A stretch of DNA of 64,000 nucleotides from Chloroflexota bacterium (lineage in GTDB: Bacteria; Chloroflexota; Anaerolineae; Anaerolineales; Anaerolineaceae), in the NCBI GenBank assembly GCA_004347695.1, contig SLTK01000007.1, positions 62,001-126,000 of the forward strand, written 5' to 3'. The position numbers and the translations under genes were made by a program. This document shows positions 53,467 through 61,921 of the stretch, piece by piece. The notes beneath the pieces are model-generated. The model had not been told where the DNA came from, ran no database searches, and saw only the letters and a list, made by a program, of their open reading frames with translations. The first letter of the stretch is position 1; each line of letters begins with the position of its first letter.

Positions 53467-54303
53467 CTATTGAATCAACGTGCCGGATCCGCCCAGAGCG
53501 CGGGTCACCGGCTGTTGCACGCGCCCATCGGCAATGATGACCCGGCCAACCCCGCCCTGTAACGCCTCTTCGGCGCCCAGAACCTTCTTTTTCATGCGTC
53601 CCTGCGCCATATCCAGAGCGGCTGGTAGTTGAAGTGGGGAAACATGCTTTACGACAGTCGACTCGTCGGGAAATTTCTCCATCAGGCCGGGCGCGGCCGT
53701 AAGCAGTATCAGAGTATCCGCTTTCAGCGCTGAAGCAATCATGGCCGCAGCCCGGTCAGCGTCCACGTTGAGCGCTTCACCCTTTGGACTGACCGCCACC
53801 GGGGCGACGACCGGCAAATAGCCCGCTCCGAGCAGCATCTCCAATAGATCAGTGTTGACCTGCTCGATCTTGCCCGTATAATCATCGCGAATAAGCCGGC
53901 GTTTTCCGGCTTCCACGCTCTGAATCACCTCTTTGCGCCCCGCTACCATTAATCGTCCATCCATGCCGCTCAATCCAAAAGCACAGACGCCCAGACCGTG
54001 CAGTTGCTCGGTCAAAAGCGAATTGACTTTGCCGTTGACGGCCATCAGAAACACTTCCAGGGTGGAACGGTCGGTATAGCGGGAGGTGTACCCGGAAGGC
54101 GAGGTGATAAACCTCGGGGGAGTTCCCAATGCTTCTCCCAGGGAGGTGGCTTCCGCAGAGCCGCCGTGCACCAGGACCAGCCGGTAACCCTGCGACAGCA
54201 GTTCCACTGCATCCGCGCAGATTGCTGAAAAATCTACCCCTTCCGTACCTCCCAATTTAATCACCAGTGTTTTTGCCAAATTTGTGCTCTCCAATCGATC
54301 CAT
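53467..54303 (-). CDS. lysZ: [LysW]-aminoadipate / glutamate kinase
   Basis: 278 residues, amino-acid kinase fold like NAGK: VIKLGG near the N-terminus, VHGGSAEA, INV-type nucleotide segments and VDADRAAAMIASAL. Phosphorylates the side-chain carboxylate of LysW-bound substrate. The start is uncertain: ATG at 54303 with a weak site, or TTG at 54279 with GGAGAG, which would begin directly MAKTLVIKLGG. Confidence 0.9.
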   Translation of the reverse strand: MDRLESTNLAKTLVIKLGGTEGVDFSAICADAVELLSQGYRLVLVHGGSAEATSLGEALGTPPRFITSPSGYTSRYTDRSTLEVFLMAVNGKVNSLLTEQLHGLGVCAFGLSGMDGRLMVAGRKEVIQSVEAGKRRLIRDDYTGKIEQVNTDLLEMLLGAGYLPVVAPVAVSPKGEALNVDADRAAAMIASALKADTLILLTAAPGLMEKFPDESTVVKHVSPLQLPAALDMAQGRMKKKVLGAEEALQGGVGRVIIADGRVQQPVTRALGGSGTLIQ

Positions 54304-54321
54304 TCTGATTCATCTGCATCG

Positions 54322-55356
54322 CTAAGCCGGGTGCAAGCCGGGGAAGTCCAGGCCGGTCATCTCATCCCAGCCCTTCATCAGGTTCAAGCATTGCACTGCG
54401 GTTCCTGCAGCGCCCTTCATTAAATTGTCGATTGCGCAGATCGAAACGACATGCCCATTTGATTCATCCAGCTCGAAACCGATATCCGCGTAATTGGATC
54501 CGGCTACGATTTTGGGTTCGGGAACCCGGTAAATCCCGCGTTGTTCCTTCACCACCCGGATGAAAGGATTTTCATTTGCGGCTGCCCGGTAAGCCTTCCA
54601 CAAATCCTTGTTCGCAGTCCCCGGCTTGACTTTGGCATGCACCGTCGCCAGTGCGCCGCGTACCAGATCGACAGCCGTCATGGTCAATGACACATCCTGA
54701 ATACCGGTTTCCTGAATGACTTCCGCAGTATGGCGGTGCCCAAATGCGGAAAAAGTGCGGATGACGTTGGCGCGCTCCGCATGCAACGATCCGGCATTGC
54801 CCTCTGCTCCCGATTCGGAGGAGCCGACCTTGATCTCGCTGATGACCGGTGCAGAAAGGTCGATTAACCCGGCCTGGACAAGCGGGAGCAGCGCCAGGTT
54901 GCTGGCTGTGGCGTTACAGCCCACGCCGGAAATATAGCGTCCCTCCCTTATCTCCGAGCGGTGCAGTTCTGGCAGTCCATATATAAATTTTCCCAGCCAT
55001 GCAGGCGCCGCATGTGAAACTCCATACCACTTTTCATACAGGGCGGCATCCCTCAGCCGGAAATCTGCCGAAAGGTCGATGATCTGCGGAGCCTGAGCAG
55101 CATACTCGTCGATCTTTTTCTGCGCCTGTCCATGCGGCAGCGCCAGAAAGAGCACATCCACCGGTTCCAAATGGGCCGGGTCGGTAAACTTAAGCTGCGT
55201 GCGCTTGCGCAAGTTGGGGTGCACCTGATAAACATACTCACCCAGGTGCGAACGGGAGGTTACCTGCTTCACCTCCACCTGAGAGTGACCGAGCAGCAAA
55301 CGCAGCAATTCTCCACCGCCGTAACCCGAACCGCCCACAATTGAAACGCTAATCAT
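54322..55356 (-). CDS. lysY: [LysW]-aminoadipate / glutamate phosphate reductase
   Basis: 344 residues, ArgC family: NAD(P) site VSIVGGSGYGGGELLR, catalytic Cys in SGVGCNATAS, His in AFGHRHTAE. Reduces the acyl phosphate on LysW to the semialdehyde. The ATG at 55356 is preferred to 55368 by family N-termini. Follows the ligase gene at 55396. Confidence 0.92.
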   Translation of the reverse strand: MISVSIVGGSGYGGGELLRLLLGHSQVEVKQVTSRSHLGEYVYQVHPNLRKRTQLKFTDPAHLEPVDVLFLALPHGQAQKKIDEYAAQAPQIIDLSADFRLRDAALYEKWYGVSHAAPAWLGKFIYGLPELHRSEIREGRYISGVGCNATASNLALLPLVQAGLIDLSAPVISEIKVGSSESGAEGNAGSLHAERANVIRTFSAFGHRHTAEVIQETGIQDVSLTMTAVDLVRGALATVHAKVKPGTANKDLWKAYRAAANENPFIRVVKEQRGIYRVPEPKIVAGSNYADIGFELDESNGHVVSICAIDNLMKGAAGTAVQCLNLMKGWDEMTGLDFPGLHPA

Positions 55357-55395
55357 CTTTACACTCACTTTCCACAGGAGTCAGACTCATGCTCA

Positions 55396-56259
55396 TTATT
55401 TTTTCGCCACTTCCAGGACGTAATTCACGATCTCATCCGCAATGTTCACGCCGCTAATGGGCTGTGCGGTGTGAAATTCCATGGTGTGATTAACCTCGTT
55501 GACCAGCAGCCCTTTCTCAGGATGCTCCACCAGATCGACAGCCAGCACGCCGCTGCCAACGGCCTGAGCCGCCCGCAGGCACAACGCTTCGATCTCCGGC
55601 GTAATGGGGCAAATCTCACCCTCACCGCCGCGAGCAGTGTTGGTGATCCAGTGGTCTGACTTGCGGTAAATGGCTGTCAACACCCGGTCCCCCACCATAA
55701 TCGCTCGAATATCCCGCCCCGGTTTTTTAATGTATTCCTGAATGTAAAAAACCGAATGCTGCACCGAGCCAAGCATGGCTTTGTGTTCCAGCAACGCCTC
55801 AGCGGCATCGCGATCGTTGATTTTAGCCAGCAGCCGGCCCCACGATCCGACCACAGGTTTCAAAACCACCGGGTAGCCAAAGGCCTCGATTGCCTCCAGC
55901 GCTGCCTCGGGGGTGAAGGCTGTCGCGCTGTGGGGTTGGGGTACACCGGCTCGGGCCAGCGCGGCGCTGGTCATTAATTTGTCGCCGCAGATTTCGGCAA
56001 CTTTAGCGGTATTTACAGTTGTGATTCCAAAGGCATTCAACATGCGCAGTGAATAAAGCCCGCTGGTGTAACTGATGCTGCGCTCCAGGACGGCGTCGAA
56101 AGCGCTCCATGCCGCTGGGTTTTGCAGATCAAAAGAAATCCCGCGATCATCCAGTCGATCGTAATCCAGGCCGCGTTTTTCTAAAGCGCCGAAAATCCAT
56201 TTCTCTTCGACGCGCACCCGCGAGTAGATCACCCCAATTCGTAATCTTTTTGGCATCAT
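55396..56259 (-). CDS. argX: LysW-glutamate ligase (ArgX-like, LysX family)
   Basis: About 287 residues, ATP-grasp fold (RimK/LysX): [13 protein letters not shown] start, [35 protein letters not shown]. LysX-type ligases join the amino group of alpha-aminoadipate or glutamate to the C-terminal Glu of LysW. A paralogue is at 59482. This copy lies beside argG, argH and lysW, and its C-terminal stretch ([16 protein letters not shown]) departs from the other, which is closer to Thermus LysX as I recall it. I therefore propose glutamate as its substrate. TAGGAG precedes the ATG at 56259. Confidence 0.8.
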   Translation of the reverse strand: MMPKRLRIGVIYSRVRVEEKWIFGALEKRGLDYDRLDDRGISFDLQNPAAWSAFDAVLERSISYTSGLYSLRMLNAFGITTVNTAKVAEICGDKLMTSAALARAGVPQPHSATAFTPEAALEAIEAFGYPVVLKPVVGSWGRLLAKINDRDAAEALLEHKAMLGSVQHSVFYIQEYIKKPGRDIRAIMVGDRVLTAIYRKSDHWITNTARGGEGEICPITPEIEALCLRAAQAVGSGVLAVDLVEHPEKGLLVNEVNHTMEFHTAQPISGVNIADEIVNYVLEVAKK

Positions 56260-56316
56260 CGTTTTCAACTCCTACCCGGTCATTTTACGAACAGTAAAAG
56301 GCTGCTACTCAGCTTG

Positions 56317-56487
56317 CTATTCACCCCAATCTTCCTGTTCCATGGGCGCAAGGTTCACCTCGGCCGGATCCAGCCCGGTCACCTCAAGATCTACACCGCA
56401 GTCGGAACACACGATGATCTCGCCAACCTCGGTACTGGCGTCCAGTGTAATTTCAGCTTCACATTCTGGGCAAGAAACGGTATTCAT
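56317..56487 (-). CDS. lysW: amino-group carrier protein LysW
   Basis: 56 residues beginning MNTVSCPECE, with a zinc-ribbon of C6, C9, C27 and C30, and the hallmark C-terminus EDWGE, whose last Glu carries the growing substrate. Very acidic. The ATG overlaps the argH stop by 4 bases (ATGA), so it is translationally coupled to argH. Because of its size it is easily missed by gene callers. It is the shared carrier for the adjacent enzymes. Confidence 0.96.
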   Translation of the reverse strand: MNTVSCPECEAEITLDASTEVGEIIVCSDCGVDLEVTGLDPAEVNLAPMEQEDWGE

Positions 56488-57860
56488 GATTGATCTCCTT
56501 GGATAATTGATTTAGCTTTTTGAATTTGTTGAAAAACTGCTGTTGGGGATGTCCCGCCTACAGCAGATCGCCGGGCGATTGAAACCATGGGATCGAAGGC
56601 TTGAGCCAAATCCGCCTCGAACGGACCCGCGCTTTTCCATTCTGCAAGGGAAAGCTGCTCCAGGCTGACCCCCTTCTCAACCGCCAGATGGACGGCTTTC
56701 CCAACTGCCGCGTGAGCGTCGCGGAACGAAACTCCTTTGCGAACCAGGTCATCTGCCAGGTCCGTCGCCAGCATGGTGGAGTCAATGGCTGCCCGCATTC
56801 GCTCCGGTCGGACGGTCATAGTCTCCAATGCCTGGGCCAGGACGGGCAGCACCGCCAGCAGGTTGTCGGTGGCTTGAAAGACCGGGACTTTGTCCTCTTG
56901 CAAGTCTTTGTCATAGGTGGATGGCAGCCCTTTGAGCGTCGCCATTAGCCCGGTTAACATGCCAATGAGCGTCCCTGCTTTGCCGCGCGCCAGTTCAAAC
57001 AAGTCTGGATTTTTCTTCTGCGGCATCAGGCTGGAGCCCGTAGAGTAGGCGTCGGCAAGCTCAAAGAAGCCGAACTCGGCGGTGGTAAACAACACAACGG
57101 CTTCGGAAAGCTTGCTCAGGTGCAGCCCTGTCATCGCTGCGCAAAACAGATATTCGGCGGCAAAATCACGGTCAGAGACCGCATCCAGGCTGTTTTGAGC
57201 GGGCAGATCAAAACCCAGAGCCACAGCCAGGGCGTCCCGGTCGATCTCGAAAGCCGTACCGGCTAACGCGCCGCAGCCTAATGGCAGGACCGCCACCCGG
57301 TCGCGCAGGTCGGCTAAACGATCCCGATCGCGTTGCAGCGGCCAGAAGTGACTCATGAACCAGTGCGCGAGGGTGATCGGCTGGGCGCGTTGCAGGTGTG
57401 TGTAACCCGGCATCGACACGCTCTGGTTGCGTTCAGCCGCGGTTATCAGTACCTTCTGCAAACCCATGATGGCTTGATCTAAAAGCGGCAGGGTCTCCAG
57501 CATCCACAGGCGAAAGTCCGTAGCCACCTGGTCGTTACGGCTGCGTCCGGTGTGCAGCTTTCCTGCAACCGCTCCGGCCAGTTCGCCCAGGCGCCGCTCA
57601 ACCGCCGTGTGAATATCCTCGTCGGATTGGGAAAAAAGGAAGGCGCCGCTGCTGAACTCATCAGCAATGGCATTCAGCCCGCGGGTGATGACCGCCCCTT
57701 CATCCGGGGAGAGCACTTTCGCCTTCAGCAGCGCCCCCGCCCAGGCAACGCTGCCGCGCACATCCTGCAGCGCCAGGCGCTGATCGAAGGGCAGGGATGT
57801 ATTGAAGTCCCAGGCCTGTTCATTGAGTTTGCTTGAAAAACGTCCGCCCCAGAGGGTCAT
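56484..57860 (-). CDS. argH: argininosuccinate lyase
   Basis: 458 residues, fumarase/aspartase superfamily. Signatures: TLWGGRF at the N-terminus, HTGRSRNDQVATD, the catalytic GSSLMPQKKNPD. Cleaves argininosuccinate to arginine and fumarate. The start at 57860 (AAGGAGTGATG) gives the normal family length; the frame is open further upstream. Lies 22 bases after argG and overlaps lysW. Confidence 0.96.
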   Translation of the reverse strand: MTLWGGRFSSKLNEQAWDFNTSLPFDQRLALQDVRGSVAWAGALLKAKVLSPDEGAVITRGLNAIADEFSSGAFLFSQSDEDIHTAVERRLGELAGAVAGKLHTGRSRNDQVATDFRLWMLETLPLLDQAIMGLQKVLITAAERNQSVSMPGYTHLQRAQPITLAHWFMSHFWPLQRDRDRLADLRDRVAVLPLGCGALAGTAFEIDRDALAVALGFDLPAQNSLDAVSDRDFAAEYLFCAAMTGLHLSKLSEAVVLFTTAEFGFFELADAYSTGSSLMPQKKNPDLFELARGKAGTLIGMLTGLMATLKGLPSTYDKDLQEDKVPVFQATDNLLAVLPVLAQALETMTVRPERMRAAIDSTMLATDLADDLVRKGVSFRDAHAAVGKAVHLAVEKGVSLEQLSLAEWKSAGPFEADLAQAFDPMVSIARRSAVGGTSPTAVFQQIQKAKSIIQGDQS

Positions 57861-57882
57861 CATCACTCCTTTGAACCTGGCA

Positions 57883-59154
57883 TCAATCGCGCTTGAACTT
57901 GGAATAGTCTGGTTTGGGCATATCCAGTCCTGCGACGGGCAAGCCATTGAGCGCCTGGACCTTCATACTCAGCCCAAACAGACGGATGAAACCTTCCGCG
58001 TGGCTTTGATCGTAGACGTCCTCCTGCCCGAAGGTGGCGAAATCTTCGCGATACAGGCTAAAGGGACTCTTGCGGCCGGCGCTGATGATATTGCCTTTAT
58101 AGAGCTTCAACCGCACTGTACCGGTGACAGGGCCCTGGGTGCTGTTCACAAAAGCGTCCAGCGCCTCCCGCAGCGGGGTAAACCACAACCCGTTGTAGGT
58201 CAGTTCGGCATATTTGTTGGCAACCCCTTGCTTGAAGTGCAGGGTTTCCCGGTCCAGCACCATCGACTCAAGATCCTGGTGGGCGTAGAGCAGGATGGTT
58301 CCACCGGGGGTCTCATACACGCCGTGCGACTTCATCCCGACCAGGCGGTTTTCCACCAGATCGGCGCGGCCAATTCCGTGCGCGCCGCCGATGGCATTCA
58401 AAGTCTCGATCACTTTCGCCGGAGACAACTTTTCGCCATTTACCGCCACCGGATTCCCGCTCTCGAACTCAATTTCCACGTACACGGGTTCATCCGGCGC
58501 ATTCTCAGGCGAGGTGCTGAGTTGGAACATGCTCTCTTCAGGTTCGTTCCACGGATCCTCGAGCAAGCCGCCTTCATGCGAAAGGTGCCAGAGGTTCGAA
58601 TCGCGGCTGTAGATGGCTTTTACGGTGGCCGTCACCGGCACATTGTGTTTGGCGGCATAGGCTATGGCATCTTCACGTGAGGAGATTTCCCATTCGCGCC
58701 AGGGGGCAATGATCTTCAGACGGGGATCTAAAGCCATCACGGTCAGTTCAAACCGGACCTGATCGTTGCCCTTGCCAGTCGCTCCGTGCGCTACTGCATC
58801 CGCGCCCACCTCATGCGCCACATCCACCATGTGTTTGGCAATCAGGGGCCGCGCCACAGAAGTACCGAGCAGGTATTTATGCTCATAAACTGCGCCGGCT
58901 TTCAGCATGGGAAAGATATAGTCACTGGCAAGCTCATCACACAGATCATGCACAATCAATTGGCTGGCGCCGCTGTTGAGCGCTTTTTGCTCCAACCCGC
59001 CTAAATTCTCATCGCTCTGACCTACATTGGCGCAGAAACACACAACCTCACAACCGTAATTTTCCTTGAGCCAGGGAACGATCACCGACGTGTCGAGCCC
59101 GCCCGAGTAGGCCAGGACGACTTTTTTGACTTGCTGTTTTGTAGGTGCCTTCAT
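57883..59154 (-). CDS. argG: argininosuccinate synthase
   Basis: 423 residues: [11 protein letters not shown]-loop, [11 protein letters not shown], and the C-terminal family regions. Condenses citrulline with aspartate using ATP. First gene of the argG-argH-lysW-argX-lysY-lysZ-lysJ-lysK operon. GGAGG lies before the ATG. The gene is preceded by a promoter, an Arg-codon leader ORF and a terminator, so its transcription is probably attenuated by arginine supply. Confidence 0.96.
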   Translation of the reverse strand: MKAPTKQQVKKVVLAYSGGLDTSVIVPWLKENYGCEVVCFCANVGQSDENLGGLEQKALNSGASQLIVHDLCDELASDYIFPMLKAGAVYEHKYLLGTSVARPLIAKHMVDVAHEVGADAVAHGATGKGNDQVRFELTVMALDPRLKIIAPWREWEISSREDAIAYAAKHNVPVTATVKAIYSRDSNLWHLSHEGGLLEDPWNEPEESMFQLSTSPENAPDEPVYVEIEFESGNPVAVNGEKLSPAKVIETLNAIGGAHGIGRADLVENRLVGMKSHGVYETPGGTILLYAHQDLESMVLDRETLHFKQGVANKYAELTYNGLWFTPLREALDAFVNSTQGPVTGTVRLKLYKGNIISAGRKSPFSLYREDFATFGQEDVYDQSHAEGFIRLFGLSMKVQALNGLPVAGLDMPKPDYSKFKRD

Positions 59155-59182
59155 TAATTAAACCTCCGAATCTGAATGGATC

Positions 59183-59216
59183 AAAAAAAACAGCCCTCCT
59201 GTGAAGGAGGGCTGTT
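59183..59216 (-). terminator. attenuator terminator before argG
   Basis: On the minus strand, a perfect 12-bp stem AACAGCCCTCCT / AGGAGGGCTGTT with loop TCAC (59216-59189) runs into a T tract (59190-59183). It sits 29 bases before the argG ATG and after the leader ORF, so it must be passed for any of the eight downstream genes to be expressed. Confidence 0.92.
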
Positions 59217-59309
59217 ATGCTGACTTTTACTGGTATTTCAGTACGTTCTATCCGTCGTCAATAACAAGATATCCCAACCTTCAGAGGGGAAGTGGGTAAC
59301 GGACGACGG
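59202..59309 (-). promoter_or_regulatory. mutually exclusive leader RNA pairings (Arg attenuator)
   Basis: Arm 1, CCGTCGTC (59309-59302), overlaps the Arg codons and pairs perfectly with GACGACGG (59259-59252) just past the leader stop. The antiterminator arm TGAAGGTTGGG (59283-59273) can pair with CCCTCCTTCA (59211-59202) as 6+3 pairs around a small internal loop. That pairing would destroy the terminator. A ribosome stalled at codons 9-12 leaves the antiterminator arm free; a ribosome at the stop codon covers it. This is the classical attenuator logic. Pairings are read by eye, not folded by program. Confidence 0.75.
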
Positions 59310-59338
59310 GTACGAGGGAACGACTTCGTGGTGAACAT
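59258..59338 (-). CDS. candidate arginine leader peptide, 26 residues
   Basis: ORF from ATG 59338 to TGA 59258: MFTTKSFPRTRRPLP..., with Arg codons CGT at positions 9, 11 and 12. It is followed by the attenuator terminator and argG. The ATG lies only a few bases after the predicted transcription start, so it would be read leaderless, without a Shine-Dalgarno. The residues are rich in Pro, Thr and Ser with no other recognisable motif. The clustering of Arg codons in an arginine operon is the main evidence. Confidence 0.72.
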   Translation of the reverse strand: MFTTKSFPRTRRPLPTSPLKVGISCY

Positions 59339-59347
59339 ATTAGCGCG

Positions 59348-59375
59348 TATTCTACCACCTTAGTCAAATGTGTCA
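59348..59375 (-). promoter_or_regulatory. consensus promoter of the argG-lysW operon
   Basis: Minus strand: TTGACA (59375-59370), 16-base spacer, TAGAAT (59353-59348). Predicted start near 59341, 3 bases before the leader ATG. The interval 59376-59481 holds no gene; a 5-codon ORF with a good ribosome site near 59447 was noticed. Confidence 0.75.
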
Positions 59376-59481
59376 ATAGTAAAGCAACCCTGAATTTATA
59401 TTTCGTCCGCAGCCCTATTTAATGGGCAGCTACATACCAGGTAACATTACTACTCCTTTGGTTTCACTGAATGGTCGGCCA

Positions 59482-60330
59482 TCAGGACCTGTCTTTTGCC
59501 TGGGCAAGCACATATTCAACCATCAGGGCTGGAATATTGACCCCGGTGGTGGTGATGCTGTTACGAAATTCCATGGTGTGGTTCACCTCGTTGACCGTCA
59601 GGCCATTTTCGCTCTCGAAAACGTCAATCGCCAGCAACCCGCCGCCCATGGCTCGCGCGGTGCGGCGGCAAATTTCACTGAGTTCGGGCGTAAGCGGACA
59701 GTTCGAGGCAATCCCACCGCGTGCGGTGTTGGTGATCCAGTTTTCGGAAGTGCGGTAAATGGCCGCAATGGGCTCCTCGCCCACCACGAAAGCACGGATA
59801 TCCCGGCCGGGCTTGTTGACATATTCCTGAACGTAAAAAACCTGGTGATTCACGCCAAGAGCGGCTTTGTGTTCGATGAACCCCTCGGCGGATTGGCGGT
59901 CGTCGACCCTGGCCAGCAGGCGCCCCCAGGACCCGATGACCGGTTTGAGCACACAGGGGTAACCGAGCGTTTCCACGGCCTGGAGCGCGGATTCTTCGTC
60001 GAAAGCCATCAAGACCCGGGGGGTGGGGATATTCTCCCGGACGAGAATCTGGCTGGTGACATACTTGTCGCCGCAGCGCTCAGCCACCTGCGCGGAATTA
60101 ACCACCAAAACCCCGTTGGCTTCGTATATTTTCGAAATATACAGCCCGCGCGAGTAGGAAACGGAACGCTCAAAGAGCACGTCTACCGGCTCATCCAAGT
60201 GTGAAATATCAAAAAAACGGTCGCCGTCGTTAATCCGGATGAGATGGACATCCGCGTGTTTTTCCAACTCATCCAGCAAATATTTTTCTTCGACGCGCAG
60301 CCGGGTGTATAAAAAGCCAACTTGAATCAT
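59482..60330 (-). CDS. lysX: LysW-alpha-aminoadipate ligase LysX
   Basis: 282 residues, ATP-grasp: [64 protein letters not shown]. The C-terminal MEFRNS...TTGV stretch is like Thermus LysX as I recall it. It overlaps the isocitrate-type dehydrogenase gene by 4 bases and follows homocitrate/aconitase-like genes, so its substrate is probably alpha-aminoadipate. It has a paralogue at 55396. Confidence 0.85.
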   Translation of the reverse strand: MIQVGFLYTRLRVEEKYLLDELEKHADVHLIRINDGDRFFDISHLDEPVDVLFERSVSYSRGLYISKIYEANGVLVVNSAQVAERCGDKYVTSQILVRENIPTPRVLMAFDEESALQAVETLGYPCVLKPVIGSWGRLLARVDDRQSAEGFIEHKAALGVNHQVFYVQEYVNKPGRDIRAFVVGEEPIAAIYRTSENWITNTARGGIASNCPLTPELSEICRRTARAMGGGLLAIDVFESENGLTVNEVNHTMEFRNSITTTGVNIPALMVEYVLAQAKDRS

Positions 60331-61382
60331 TCTTTACCTCCAACCCCTTCCATTCTGTGCGCCAGACCCGCATCCATTTGGGTATGCAATTGCCGGATAA
60401 CGATTTGCGTAAAATCCCGGGTGGATAGGCTGCCGCCCAGGTCCGGTGTAACCTGACCGGAGGCGATGCAGGCATCAATGGCGCTGCGCAGTTGGGCAGC
60501 ATGGCCGGGTTCGCCGATATGGTCGAACAGCATGGCGGCTGCCATGAAAGTGGCAGTCGGATTGGCGATCCCTTTGCCTGCCAGGGCTGGCGCGCTGCCA
60601 TGAACCGGCTCGAATACGGACGCCTGCAAGCCGATGTTCCCCGAAGCCGCCACGCCCAACCCGCCAACGAACATACAGGCTTCATCCGAAAGGATATCGC
60701 CGAACAAGTTCGTCGTCACGATCACTTCGAATTGTTCCGGCGCGCGAACCAGTTCCATGGCGCAGGCATCCACCAGCATTTCCTGCATCAGGATGGATGG
60801 ATATTCCTCAGCCACTTCAAACGCTACCTGACGGAAAAGGCCGCACGTCTGGCGCAGGACATTGGCTTTATGAACGACATGCACTTTCTTTCGTCCCTGC
60901 TGGATGGCAAGCTCGAAGGCCTTACGAAGGATGCGTTCCGAACCGCGCCGGGTGATGACCCGTTCCGTGATCGCCCGATTGCCATCCTCCTCGACCCGCT
61001 CGCTGCCAGCGTACAGCCCTTCGGTGTTTTCGCGCACGATCACCATGTCAATGTCCGGTCGGGAGGACGGGTGGCGGATGGAATGAATCGGTCGGAGATT
61101 GGCATAAAGTTCAAGCTCCTGCCGCATGCGCACCACTGGCGAAAAATAACCGGGGATGTTGGGAGGGGTGGTTACCGCGCCAAGCAGGGCAGCATCCGAA
61201 GCGCAAATGGCCTCCAGCGTAGCCGGCGGCAGCGGGGTACCATGCCGTTGATAAGCCGAGAACCCGATCTCAGCCCGGGTAAATTCCAGATCGATCGGCA
61301 GGGCTTTCAATACCTCTGCGGCGCGCTCGACCATCTCCGGCCCGATGCCATCGCCAATAAGCAGACAAATCCGATGACCCAT
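60327..61382 (-). CDS. homoisocitrate / 3-isopropylmalate dehydrogenase-type enzyme
   Basis: 351 residues, beta-decarboxylating dehydrogenase family: [10 protein letters not shown], substrate-binding [27 protein letters not shown] (with the E/Y contacts), [11 protein letters not shown] and [14 protein letters not shown]. Located with homocitrate synthase-like and aconitase-like genes and directly before LysX, so homoisocitrate dehydrogenase of the AAA route is the best guess; leucine or tricarboxylic acid-cycle roles remain possible. Confidence 0.85.
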   Translation of the reverse strand: MGHRICLLIGDGIGPEMVERAAEVLKALPIDLEFTRAEIGFSAYQRHGTPLPPATLEAICASDAALLGAVTTPPNIPGYFSPVVRMRQELELYANLRPIHSIRHPSSRPDIDMVIVRENTEGLYAGSERVEEDGNRAITERVITRRGSERILRKAFELAIQQGRKKVHVVHKANVLRQTCGLFRQVAFEVAEEYPSILMQEMLVDACAMELVRAPEQFEVIVTTNLFGDILSDEACMFVGGLGVAASGNIGLQASVFEPVHGSAPALAGKGIANPTATFMAAAMLFDHIGEPGHAAQLRSAIDACIASGQVTPDLGGSLSTRDFTQIVIRQLHTQMDAGLAHRMEGVGGKE

Positions 61383-61391
61383 TCTTCTCCT

Positions 61392-61889
61392 TTACGCCAT
61401 CAGCTCTTGAACATCATGATTTTTGAGGAAATTGACGATGCCCCCGGCTTCCGCAATCTTCATGACGAAGGCCGGCAGCGGGCGAGCCTGATAGACATGC
61501 CCATTGGTCAGGTTGTGAATTTTTCCGGTGGCAAGATCGACCTCGACCTCGTCGCCTTCAGTGATATCCGCAGCCGCCGCCGGGCATTCCAGGATTGGCA
61601 GGCCGATATTGATGGCGTTCCGGAAGAAAATGCGGGCATAGGACGCCGCGATAACACACTTGGCCTGCGATCCTTTGATTGCCACCGGGGCATGCTCACG
61701 CGAAGAACCGCAGCCAAAGTTTTGCCCGCCCACGACCACATCATCCGGCTTGACCCTGGCGGCATAATCGGGTTTCACCTCGCAAAAAACGTTTTTGGCC
61801 AGTTCGAGCGGGTCGATCGTGATGTTGAACCGGCCAGGAATGATCTCGTCGGTGTTCATATTTTCGCCAAAAGTCCAGGCTTTTCCCAT
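61392..61889 (-). CDS. homoaconitase / isopropylmalate isomerase small subunit
   Basis: 165 residues, LeuD/HacB swivelling domain: NMNTDEIIPGRF, GQNFGCGSSREHAP, SYARIFFRNAINIGL. It pairs with the large subunit encoded 32 bases upstream. The substrate loop (GRFNIT) does not decide between homocitrate and isopropylmalate by eye. Context favours homoaconitase for lysine. Confidence 0.88.
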   Translation of the reverse strand: MGKAWTFGENMNTDEIIPGRFNITIDPLELAKNVFCEVKPDYAARVKPDDVVVGGQNFGCGSSREHAPVAIKGSQAKCVIAASYARIFFRNAINIGLPILECPAAAADITEGDEVEVDLATGKIHNLTNGHVYQARPLPAFVMKIAEAGGIVNFLKNHDVQELMA

Positions 61890-61921
61890 ATCAGGCTCCT
61901 TATAATGGAATGGATGACTTA

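Noticed and set aside
57802-58680. 292-residue plus-strand ORF
   Set aside because: Antisense to argG; no domain.
59183-59340. T-box before argG
   Set aside because: No T-box sequence (TGGNACCGCG type) on the coding strand; the Arg-codon ORF and antiterminator fit leader-peptide attenuation.
59432-59447. Five-codon ORF with a good ribosome site between lysX and the argG promoter
   Set aside because: Too short, no repeated codon and no associated terminator; probably chance.
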